A stretch of 64,000 bases of DNA, taken from contig CM077665.1 of NCBI GenBank assembly GCA_039707655.1, positions 308,326,486 to 308,390,485 of the forward strand, given 5' to 3'. The DNA is from Elymus sibiricus. Lineage: Eukaryota; Streptophyta; Magnoliopsida; Poales; Poaceae. A program made the position numbers and the translations under genes. The notes under the pieces were generated by a model, which did no database searches, was not told the origin of the DNA, and saw only the letters and a program-made list of their open reading frames with translations. Shown in pieces: positions 46,441-56,044 of this stretch; positions within the stretch are counted from its first letter, which is position 1; every line of letters begins with the position of its first letter.

Positions 46441-46974
46441 AGAGTAGACACTACAAAAAAAGACACATCCGTGACATTTTGGGCCGAACGATTTTTTTTT
46501 TCTGTCATGCTTATGACACTTCTATGACGATAATTGTGACAAAACCCGGTATCATCATAGATGTGGTGGGCTCCTACTTCTATGACAAAAAATCTTGACA
46601 GAAAATGGGCTTTTCATCCTGGGCGGGCCAGAGACGCAGCTGCATGACATTCTTTGGGCCGTCCATGACGGAAAAAACCATGGTAGAAGCGAGGGCGAGG
46701 AAAATATCGGGGAGTTCCCGGTTACGGTGGGTGGTCGGGGGCCGAGCGATGCGCGTTTCTCTCGTACACGTACGCGCGTGGGTGTGAGGCGTTGGGCTCT
46801 AACTGAACCCGAGCGAGGTGTTCGCCTACTGAACCCGAGCGATTGCACTGCAGGCTACACGTTACTGAACCCGAGCGATCGATCGATCTGGCTGTTAACT
46901 CAACCCAATCGAGCGATTCCTTCGCTACTGCTGCTAACTGAAGCCGATCGAACCTACTGCCTCTTGATGAACAG

Positions 46975-47700
46975 TGAGCGTTGTTGGGGGGTGGATGAAC
47001 AGTTCCCGGTGGGGGTTGGATGAGTAGGACCCCATGGTAGTAGAGGCCGTTGCCGCTGGATGAACAGGACCCCGATCAATCGAGCCGGTTGGGGGTGGAT
47101 GAACAGGACCCCCTGGAGGGCTGGATGAACAGAACCCCGTGGAGGGCTGGTTGAACAGTAGCCGGTGGAGGGCTGGATGAACAGTAGCCCGTGGAGGGGT
47201 GGTTGAACAGGACCCCGTGGTGAGGGCTGGTTGAACAGTAGCCGGTGGAGGAGCGGTGGAGGCTGGATGAACAGCAGCCCGTGGATGAACAGTCGCAGGT
47301 GGAGGCTGGAGGAGGTCCACGGTGGATGCACAGTAGCTCGTGGAAGCTGGAGGAGGTCGACGGTGGAGATTAACAGTAGCCCGTGGAGTCCCGTTTTGCG
47401 GTACGCCACACCCCTCCCGATGAACAGGACCCCAGTTTCGACCGTAGCGCTCCAACACAAGTCTGTTTCCTCCGTTTTGCGGTACGCCACACCCCTCCCG
47501 ATCAACAGGACCCCGTTTCGACTGTAGGCACTCGAACACAAGTCCGTTTCCTCCGTTTTGCGGTACGCCAGACCCCTCCCGATGAACAGGATCCCGTTTC
47601 GACTGTGGCCGGTCGAACACAAGGCCGTTTCCTCCATTCTGCGGTACGCCAGGCCTCGTTTCGATCGGTTGTTCCGTCCAAGCCGGTTGGCTCCCGATGA
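46975..47700 (+). repeat. Subterminal GATGAACAG tandem array
   Basis: The phrases GGATGAACAGTAGCCCGTGG and GGATGAACAGGACCCCGTGG repeat with 20-40-base units, alternating with GAGGGCTGG. The right part (47380-47690) has four longer units of about 88 bases, each with CCGTTTTGCGGTACGCCA and CCCCTCCCGAT. The minus-strand open frames over this region (280 and 301 codons) reflect the repeats, not genes. Confidence 0.8.
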
Positions 47701-48061
47701 ACACGACACATTCTGTTCCGACCCAGCCGGTTGGCTGTCGATGAACAGGACGCCGTCGCTGCCTCTCCATGTACACGAGCCCTGGCCATACGTATGCGCG
47801 AGTAGGCGTTCGAGACCCCGCCCGTATGTACGTACGTGGCCGTATTTACTTTCTTGCACCCTGGCTGTACGTACGTGTACACGATATTAACGGGACTGCG
47901 TGACATGCTACGTGCGCGCCTCTACTACGACACATGCGCGCCTATACTACGACATGTGCCCTTCCTTACTCGGCTGGTTCATCGCTGCAGCCTGCAGACA
48001 GACCGATCGTATGTACGTACATGTTCGCGACTAGAATGACAACGCTACGTACGCTTTGACC

Positions 48062-49340
48062 AGGTGGGTCCCGACTGTCAGGGAGGATAAGGAGGCACTT
48101 CCTTGCGTGCGAAGATGTAGCTGGTGGGTCCCACCAGTCAGGGGGAAACTTTTTTTCGCGAAATACGGTGGCCCGTCCGGTGGGTCCCTGCTGTCAGGTG
48201 GAGGAATCATTATTTTCCGTGTAATAAGGAGGCACTTCCTTGCTGCGGCCGTGGACCCAGCTGTCAGCCTCTCCACTTACAGTACTCTTCCGATGGAAGT
48301 CGTTCCTTGACCACATTGACCACGCCGCGCCGAGAGCACCAAGGCGGTGGACGACGGCGAGACCTAGGAAGGGGACGACGCAGAGCCGGGGAAGACGCGG
48401 CAGTGGATGCCCACACAGAGAGGAGTACGAGGGTTGACTGGTTCGGCTGCGGTGTGAGGCTGCCGTCGCTACAGGGCCTGGCTAGCGGTGGGAGTAGTAG
48501 GGGGCGGTGAGGCCTCCGTGGCAGCACATCCAGCCACGGGAGGCAGGAGCAGGCGGCACGACCGGCGCTGGTTTGGGCGGCTGGAGCAAGAAGACCGGAG
48601 GTTGAAGAAGCACTACGGCTGTTGGATGGACATCGTACGGTCACTGGAGCTAGAATCGTTCATATTGACTAAGTTGACAAAGCCCTCCGTCCCCGTCAAC
48701 TTAGTAGGCCCACAAGTCAGCCTCCCACTACGGTGGGTCCCAGCTAGCAGGGGGAGTATTCATTTTTTTGTGCGTAATAAGGAGGCACTTCCTTGCGTGT
48801 GAAGATATAGCTGGTGGGTCCGAGCTGACAGCGGGGGGAACATTTTTTTCGCGAAATACAGAGGCCCTTCCGGTGGGTCCCAGGTGTCAGGTGGAGGAAT
48901 CATTATTTTGCACATAATAAGGAGGCATTTCCTTGTGTGCGGCCGTGGACCCAGTTGTCAGCCTCTCCACGTACAGTCCACTTCCGATGGATGTCGTTCG
49001 TTGACCACGTTGACCACGCCGCGCCGAGAGCACCAGGGCGGTGGACGACAACAAGGCCTAGGAAGGGAACGACACGGAGCCGGGGAAGATGCGGCAGTGG
49101 ATGCCCACGCTAAGGGGGGTACGAGCGCTGACTGCTCGGCTGCGGGGTGAGGCTAACGTCACCGGAAAATAACAGGATGTGCGGGTTGGTAGAGGGATGG
49201 CCTGGCGGCAGCACAGCCGGCCACGGAAGGAGGGAGCAGGCAGTCCCGCCGGCGCTGGTTTGGGCGGCTGGAGCAGGAAGATCAGAGATTGAAGAAGCAC
49301 GGCGGCCGTTCGATGGACATCCAACAGTCACTGCTCTGTG
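48062..49340 (+). repeat. Tandem direct repeat, two units of about 600-670 bases
   Basis: GGTGGGTCCC...AAGGAGGCACTTCCTTGCGT...GACCACGCCGCGCCGAGAGC...GTTTGGGCGGCTGGAGCA occurs at 48062-48660 and again at 48735-49340. A shorter third copy lies at 50400-50660 (GGTGGGTCCCTACTGTCAGA onward). Units carry smaller repeats of GGTGGGTCCC. No gene recognised. Confidence 0.75.
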
Positions 49341-49344
49341 TTGA

Positions 49345-49720
49345 CTAAGTTGACAAAGCCTTGCGTACGCGTCAAAAAAAAATTAGGACAGCGTCATCAT
49401 CAACCTAGGAGGCCCAGAAGTCAGCCTCCAAATCTGTGGAAAACAGCATACAGCCCATTAGCCATTATTTTCAATAATTTACAACCCATTTGCTAATTCT
49501 TAAGGATATTTTGAAGCCCATATTCTTTTTATTAGCATTACATACCATATATTCTGGGCACTGCTAAAAAATTCAACGAAATTTTTCATATTTCGGTGGG
49601 GTCCGAACACTTTTAATCACAAAATTTTGAGTCACGTTAAAAATAATTTTTAAAAAATTATATCAAAATAAAATTCAAAAAAATTTCTCCTCAAAAAAAT
49701 GAATGAAATTTAAAATATTT
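49345..49720. other. AT-rich spacer
   Basis: No gene or recognised element. It contains CATTTTTCATATTTCGGTGG and A-rich stretches. Confidence 0.4.
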
Positions 49721-49951
49721 ACTAGCAAGATGCCCGTGCGTTGCACGGAACATGAAGATGCATTTGTATGAGTAGTTTATCTTGTGGGAGAAAAGGATGA
49801 ACGAGGGAAGGCCGTATCTGCAAATGTGGAGAGGAGTGCGGGTAAATTGTCATAGTTTCCTTCCTATCTGTTAGATATAGATCGGACGGCCTATATTGTA
49901 GGATGGCAGGCACACCATCATCACCAACTCTGCTTTTTATAAGAGTAGAGA
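49721..49951 (-). mobile_element. Small complete Helitron-like element, 231 bases
   Basis: On the minus strand: TCTCTACTCTTATAAAAAGC at the 5' end, hairpin CCGTGCAACGCACGG, then GCATCTTGCTAGT at the 3' end. It is the cleanest copy of the family seen at 45474-46440. The flanks do not show the expected A/T host dinucleotide order, which lowers certainty. Confidence 0.6.
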
Positions 49952-50888
49952 AATCCAAAAAAACGATATTTTAATGTAATTGCCGGTTAGCTTTGGTTGA
50001 AAAATTTACAGCCCATTTCTTACAACTTATAGCCCATTTTCTGGGGAAGCCCATTTCTTACTACTTACATCCCTCCTCGTCTTGAAAGATTTGCAGCCCA
50101 GCAGGGCTAAGAAAAGCAAGTAGGCCTCGGTTGGGTATTCTCCAAAAAAAAGAACTGGGCTAGCCATTTTCAGAAAGAAAAAAGATATCAACTGGGCTCG
50201 TCATGTGCTTAAATAAAAGCATAAGCGTGGGCTAGACGGGCCACAGCCCCCGTACAGCGCGCAGTTGAGCTCCGTCTCTAAAACTAAAAAGCAACTGGGC
50301 GAGCTGCTGCGTCCCTGGTGTTATCCGCTCGTTGTGTAATTTTCTCGTTTATTGACTACATTGATAATGGCGTGGGACCTAGTTGTAGGAGGAAGTATTT
50401 TTTTTGGCTTGTAGGAGTAATAACGAGGCACCTGCTTGCGTAATGCAATGGCCCTGGTGGGTCCCTACTGTCAGACTCTCCACGTACAGTCATCTCCTGA
50501 TTCCTCTCGGTTGTTGACCATGTAGACAATGCCAGACGGCAGCGGGCACAGCGAGCGAACCAAGGCGGAGAACGACGGCGAGGCCTCGGATGGGAACGAA
50601 CCGGAGCAGTGGAAGGTGCGGCAGTGTAGTGGCAGGCGGAGGGGAGTACGAGGGCAACAACATGTAACTGAAGCTTACAAACAGTACAAAAAGCCCAAGG
50701 ATTAATTGTCCATCAAATTTAGACAAAACCCAGATTGAAGATGGCAATAACATCTAACCCAACCACTCTTTTTCGCAGTCACAAACAAATGGATCGGTCT
50801 GATCCATAAAATCAACATCCTGTGCCAAAAAAATTATTGGAGGATGACTACAAGTTGTTGTAAATAGAAGCCGGGCACGTTCAGAAGC
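49952..50888. other. Spacer with a partial third copy of the GGTGGGTCCC repeat
   Basis: 50400-50660 matches 48180-48430 in part. The remainder has no recognised feature; 50650-50880 would be the 3' flank of the F-box gene. Confidence 0.4.
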
Positions 50889-52453
50889 TCATTTGTCCAC
50901 CTGAAACTTCTTTTTTTGCTGCTCAACATGTCCGTCCATGAGAAATCTCTTTACGAAAAACTTAAGCCTCATGGACAATAGTAACCTTGCATTCAACAGG
51001 AAGAATGTGACAAAGCTTCTGTTTGCCTGGTTGGATGCATATCCATCCATCGTTATTGTCCTTAAACGAATGTCATGAGAACTGAGAAAATCCTGGTGCT
51101 TATTACGCCACCGATTGGTTATATGTTTTGCTCCATGTGGTTGTGCCTAAGTAGACATGAAGATTGAAAACAGTTAAGGTCTGAAAAAAGAGTATGTCGA
51201 AAGAGCGACAGCTGAATGGTTAATTCTAGAACAATATATACGGGCTTTCAATGTGCATGAAATCATCACCTTTATATATAAATTCTCCAGAGATCTAACG
51301 CATCGCAGCAAGCCAATAATTATGTTCAGATCAAAACTAAACATTCCGATATATAAGATCTTGACAGAATCCAGCAGCATTGATAGGCTATCCATGGACG
51401 AACTCTTCATTGAGCATATAACATAATATTAGTACCCAAAGTGTACTCCAAGATGATATAAAACTTATGCGCACAAATGAAAAATGCAACTTATGATTAC
51501 AAATGTGTAGATGATAATATACGGTACCTGAAAAAGTGAGGAGCCAAACACCAACTTCCTGTGATCATTAAACGGATCACGAATTACACCCAAGGTCTCC
51601 AGTTTGGGCGTAGAGACGACAGTTATTTGTGAAGGTTTATAACAATCATCAAGGAGCAACCTTTGAAGTGAAGGGGCATCTTCGATGATGAGCTGCTGTC
51701 CTTCAAAACAAATTCCAATGCTTTTAAGGCGAGGCGACTTTATTTGATGACAATTGATAGGGATTTCTATTCCCAAAACAATGAGCAAGCGCTCCAGGGC
51801 AGGGCAACTGGAGTGGATGATGCTGTGTAGTGAGGCCTCCGACAGATAAACCACCACAAGCGAAAGTTTTTTTAGCAGTGGGAGTCGAAGCATTTGTACC
51901 AGATCGTGTGGTAGATGGCACCGGGCGAAGGTGGCGGTGTGGAGAGAGGAGGAAAACCGCGAGATGGACAACTGTGGTGTGGGCACAAATTCTTGGTGTG
52001 TTCGTGGTACGAAACTTTCGTGGTAATGGTAGAACTCAAACTGCTGGAGTTTTCCGAATTCAGGGGATGTCAGCCAAGCGTCCACCGTGCAGGGTATGGA
52101 CAGTATGTAGCGTGTCGGGATGCAGAGGCGTTGAACAGGGCCCTGCTGGTGAGAGGAGACGATGGCTCTGAGGAGATCAAATTCAGGAAGGACAGAAATC
52201 TGACGACAATCGAGATTGAGGGGCGCGGTGCGCCATATCGGGCGCCACCGAGTTGAGAGGACTTGTGTGCGGCAGCAATCCTTGGTAGGGAGAAGCGAGA
52301 TGATCTCCCCAAGGATGTCGTCCGGGAGATCGCTGATGCGGTCCACCGGAGATTCTACGGGTTCCTCAGATCCGGGTGGGGGGGCTCACCGCTTCTCCCC
52401 GTGCTGTCGGGTGCGGGATCTACAACCGGCGTCGCCGCTGGCGGGAGCCTCAT
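50889..52453 (-). pseudogene. F-box/FBD (LRR) protein gene, three exons, probably inactive
   Basis: Exons on the minus strand: to 51528, 51404-51270, 51146-50889, all phase 0 with good GT/AG sites. The F-box is DRISDLPDDILGEIISLLPT at the start, followed by LRR-like strands (LPLLKKLSLVVVYLSEASLH, LERLLIVLGI, LETLGVIRD) and a C-terminal FBD-like part (LRTITMDGYASN, FVTFFLLNARLL). It would be a substrate adaptor of an SCF ubiquitin ligase. The F-box frame has no ATG: upstream it meets a stop. An ATG at 52451-52453 is in frame with it only if the C7 run (52378-52384) had one more C. The end is TGA (50889-50891), where the frame continues ASERARLLFTTT as family members do, so about 20 residues are lost. 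About 400 codons, near the usual family length. Confidence 0.75.
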
Positions 52454-52539
52454 CTTCTTGGCGCTGGGGCCAGCCGACTCCATTTTCCTCGAGGGCATCG
52501 TGTCGAGCTCACGGATTTGAGCAGAGTAATGAATGACGA

Positions 52540-52680
52540 GCCTAGTTGTAGTGCGAGTGAAGAAGAAGGGGAGCTGGGGTTTTTCTGTAGTAGTGAGGAA
52601 GAAGGGGAGCTGGGGTTTTCTGTACGAGTGAGGAAGAAGGTGAGCGGGGGTTTTCTGTACGAGTGAGGAAGATGGGGAGC
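52540..52680 (+). repeat. Minisatellite upstream of the F-box gene, unit about 42 bases
   Basis: GAGGAAGAAGGGGAGCTGGG followed by GTTTTCTGTACGAGT repeats about three and a half times. It lies 90-230 bases upstream of the candidate F-box ATG, in the likely promoter or 5' UTR. Confidence 0.8.
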
Positions 52681-53157
52681 GGGAGGAATTGGGGGGCGAC
52701 GGAAGCGGGAGAGTCCAGCGAGTTGTAGTCTAAGTGGAAGCGAGGAGGAAGGAGGGTTTTTCTGGGATCGCCCCCTCTTCAAGAAATATGGGCTTCTCCT
52801 TGCAAAAAACAAAAACAAATGGGCTTTAAGATGGATAGGCTTTTGTATCGGCCCAGTCGGCTGCCCGAGTTTCGTACTGGAGGGCCTTAACACTAGAGGC
52901 AGCCCATTAGAGACACTCTCCAGCTCTCCAGCTTATTGCCCATTCGAAAGAAAATAAGAGACGCCTCCAGCTTAATTATGGCTCCTCATCGGTAACATTT
53001 TTCAACTTGAAAAAAAGTTATAGCTCCTTTTCGGGCCGGCTTGGCATCCACCAAATTAGAGGATGGTGTACTGCATGCAGACACTCACACTGGTCGTAGC
53101 GCGGCAAAATGAGGGGTCAAATAACATGCCCACAATATACATAGATTAACAGGGATT

Positions 53158-53297
53158 TTTTTTGACAGAAAGACTGTAAGGGAACCCCCTACAGTATAAT
53201 TGGTGCAACAAACCCAAATTGCAAGTACCATGCCTTGAACCTGGGTGGGTGGGAAGGCATCAGCCCCTTCCCACCACTAGGCTATGCCTTAGTCTTC
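53158..53297 (-). mobile_element. tRNA-derived SINE with 15-bp TSD
   Basis: On the minus strand it starts AAGACTAAGGCATAGCCTAG (A-box region TAGCCTAGTGGTGGG) and has GGTTCAAGGC as B box, ending GTCAAAAAAAAA. AGATTAACAGGGATT flanks both sides (53143-53157 and 53298-53312). 140 bases. The long direct repeats and A tail indicate LINE-mediated retroposition. Confidence 0.85.
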
Positions 53298-53395
53298 AGA
53301 TTAACAGGGATTGTGGGGGATTAAATCATGTACAAGCCAAATTCCCCTCCATTCCTCTCCAAACCCCTTGGGAGGAGGTTGAACCGAACAAGGCC
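53298..53395. mobile_element. Partial Tourist-like (Harbinger) MITE
   Basis: Ends GGTTGAACCGAACAAGGCC followed by TAA (53396-53398), the expected terminus and target for this superfamily. The other end is not found; the SINE inserted in its remaining part. Confidence 0.6.
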
Positions 53396-53398
53396 TAA

Positions 53399-53553
53399 GA
53401 CTAACCACAGTGGGAGTAACTTAATTCCATACGGTATCATAATATGATACTCAACCCTCTCTTTCTTCATTTAATTCTATGCCACCTCATCAAATTTGCC
53501 TACTAGTTCGCATGCATGATACTACTTATGATACTCCCATTACAACCAGCCTA
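53399..53553. mobile_element. MITE with GGCTGGTTGT-type ends
   Basis: Left end GACTAACCACAGTGGGAGTA and right end TACTCCCATTACAACCAGCC are imperfect inverted repeats around an AT-rich core of about 155 bases. The target duplication is not clear. The family is common in grasses but I cannot name it with certainty. Confidence 0.5.
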
Positions 53554-53564
53554 GTAGAATTAAT

Positions 53565-54280
53565 ATACCTAATCTAAATGGTCGCCGCCCGATCTCTTTG
53601 TCCTCCTCCAGCATCTGGCAGAAGAAGAATCGTGCAAGACACCGGCTGTATTCGCCGGCGTTGCCTCGGCGGTGGCCTTCATGGGATACAATCGGCGGCG
53701 GCCTCCCGTGTTCTACTTCTCCTCGATGATGGCGGCGGGCGGGGACGTGCTGGCCGTCACCTCGTCGACATCCGCGTAGCCGCGTCACCTCGTCGACATC
53801 CGCGGCGGCTTCTTTCTCTGCCCGCATGTCGCGGCTACGCGCGCGTCGACGGCGGATGGCGCAGTCGCAGACACTGGAGGCGATGTACGACGCGGTGGCT
53901 TCTTTCTCTGCCTGCATGTCGCGGCTACGTGCGCGTCGATGGCGGATGGCGCAATCGCAGACACTGGAGGCGTTGTACGACGCGGCAACATCGAGCGCAG
54001 CGACGATGCCCGTGCCGCCGTGCTCCCCGACAAGCCGGCGTGGAGCAAGTCGGCACTCTTCCTCGAGCTGTATTGGAGCGGCCAGCTGCGGAACCACGCG
54101 CTGGCTTAGTGCGGCAACGGCCTCCGACGGGCTAGGCGAGCTAGGTGGAGCAGCGAGCTGCCTCGCTCGTAACAGCCGGGCTCGGCGGGCCACCCAGACG
54201 GCTTTTATGCCGGAGAACTGCTCTTCCTGCTCGTCGGATGCCGCCGAAAGAGTGGACGAAATGGTGGAAGGAGGAGCTTG
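53565..54280 (-). pseudogene. Paralogue of the 132-residue ORF at 43334
   Basis: The minus strand reads EEQFSGIKAVWVARRARLLR, AAPIQLEEECRLAPRR, then a 31-residue segment (SVCDCAIRHRRARSRDMQAE and flanks) duplicated in tandem, then shifts frame relative to the homologue, whose C-terminus (AAIIEEK) is found in another frame near 53730. A longer open frame (53540-54430) spans it but its ends are not supported by homology. It has a tandem internal duplication and a probable frameshift. Function unknown. Confidence 0.45.
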
Positions 54281-54618
54281 GCCGGCGTCCTGCTCCTGAA
54301 TGGACGTGTGTGGCCGGAGTGGGTTTCTCGCATTCCACGCGGGTTTAAATGTAGGTTTTTGAATGCGGCGAGGAGGCGGGTACAGCTGGGAGTGCAGCGG
54401 GCGGCGCCCTGGGCCGGCGCGCCGCTTCAAATGGCGGACGCAGTGAGAGGTCGCGTCCGCCCTGACCCCCTTGACCGTGGACCTTGACGGTGTACGTCAC
54501 CTTGTGTCCAGATCTGAGATGCCACGTGTACCAGATGAATGACTCCAAGTTCGACCACCGTGATGCTAGGTGCGAGCCGAGGAACACTGTTGGAGACACC
54601 CCCCTCATAATTTTCCTA

Positions 54619-56007
54619 GAGATAAATACACTGATGGTCACTGAAGTTGAGGTCGAAGCACGATACGGTCATTGGACTTCAGAATACGCTCAATGCAATC
54701 ATTGAATACGAGTTACAGTAATTATACGGTCACTGGCTCGCCGTAGAGCTCCGTATTTTGTCCAGTTGACTGGTCAAATTTGTATACGTGGAACCTACTA
54801 TTGCATTGTCATTACTACGTCCTGCCTGTCTCATGGGTCCCACCTGTCAACTGATGAAATAAATAAACATGTATTTTTTTCTCGGTCGTCGGTAATCTAT
54901 GTTCTTCCACTCTTTTTTTTACGTGAGCTTTGTTCATCCTTTTGCCAACACGCGAGACATCTAGCATCAAGGTGCACGGGTCATGCAAGAAAATGAAGAT
55001 AATCAGATAAGCAGTGTGTAAGTGAGTCGTGCACTTAGATGGCACCTACTACGCCATATTTTTTCTTCTCGATGGCACGTGAATGGTGCACGTACTCAAC
55101 GATGGAGCACGGGATGGTAGCCATGACATGGTCTTGTGCCTCCTGCCATCGGCCGTCTAGTCCGTATCGTCATCATCTGAGTCCTAGAAGATCTCACCCA
55201 CATCATCATTAGGCATGCAGCCGCTTCATAGACAACGTGCGCAGAAGGAGTAGAGGCGACTGGGGACGCACCACGTCGTGGGCACTCCGTACGTGCTCGT
55301 GTGCGTGCAGCATGCGTGCTTTTCCATCGGTGCTAGCTCTAAGGCCGAGGCTGCGGTCGCCTTCGTCTCCGGCTAGTCGTTGAGCAACGACGACAAAGAG
55401 GTGCTGCAAGAGATGCGTAGGCGCCGTTGTGTGCGAGCTTCGCCGTAGCACGACGAATCGGACGTCGCCGCAGATGGCGCACGCCTCCATGCAGCCGAGT
55501 GTGTGCGCATGCATGTGTTATTCACGTGCATTCTGCGGCCGAGTGTGTGTGCATGCATGTGTTGTGTACGTGCGTTGTGTGCTCTATGCTGTGCGCGTAT
55601 GTGCATGAGTTAGTGCGTTGGCGTGTGTACATGCGTGGCTGCATGCGTCCTGTACATGCGTGGCTGCTTGCGTGGTTATCAATATAAAATATAAAATATC
55701 TTCAACTTAGCATCCTGATGTATCGTCTCTAGTGGTTAGCGAACAGTTCATGTTCTTTTATTTTTTTATTCCGCTAACTGACATGTGGAACCACAAGGCA
55801 GAGAGAGGACATGCTGTACTAGGCGCCACATAGACTGTTTGACCAGTCAACAAGTGCCATACAGATAGGATACCGAGCTATACGATGAACCAATGACCGT
55901 ACAATCATCACAACTCGTATTCAATGACCGTATTGAGCGTATTCTGAAGTCCGATGACCGTAGTGTGCTTCGGCCTCAACTTCAGTGACCGCCGGTGTAT
56001 TTATCTC
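54619..56007. mobile_element. Mutator-like (MULE) non-autonomous element, 9-bp TSD
   Basis: Terminal inverted repeats of about 150 bases or more start GAGATAAATACAC and continue GGTCACTGAAGTTGAGG...GAAGCAC...ACGGTCAT.GGACTTCAGA. They differ at about one base in ten. ATTTTCCTA stands directly on both sides (54610-54618 and 56008-56016), the 9-bp target duplication typical of Mutator. The interior holds no transposase. It holds a 255-base segment (54876-55131) also found in the adjacent inverted repeat, and (TG/CATG)-rich sequence at 55490-55680. Confidence 0.88.
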
Positions 56008-56044
56008 ATTTTCCTATTCCTGCGTTTTAAGTTCCTATGAACAT

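Noticed and set aside
46934..47859. Overlapping minus-strand open frames of 280 and 301 codons
   Set aside because: They are read-throughs of the GATGAACAG tandem array, open in more than one frame with repeat-derived composition; no domain, promoter or splice context.
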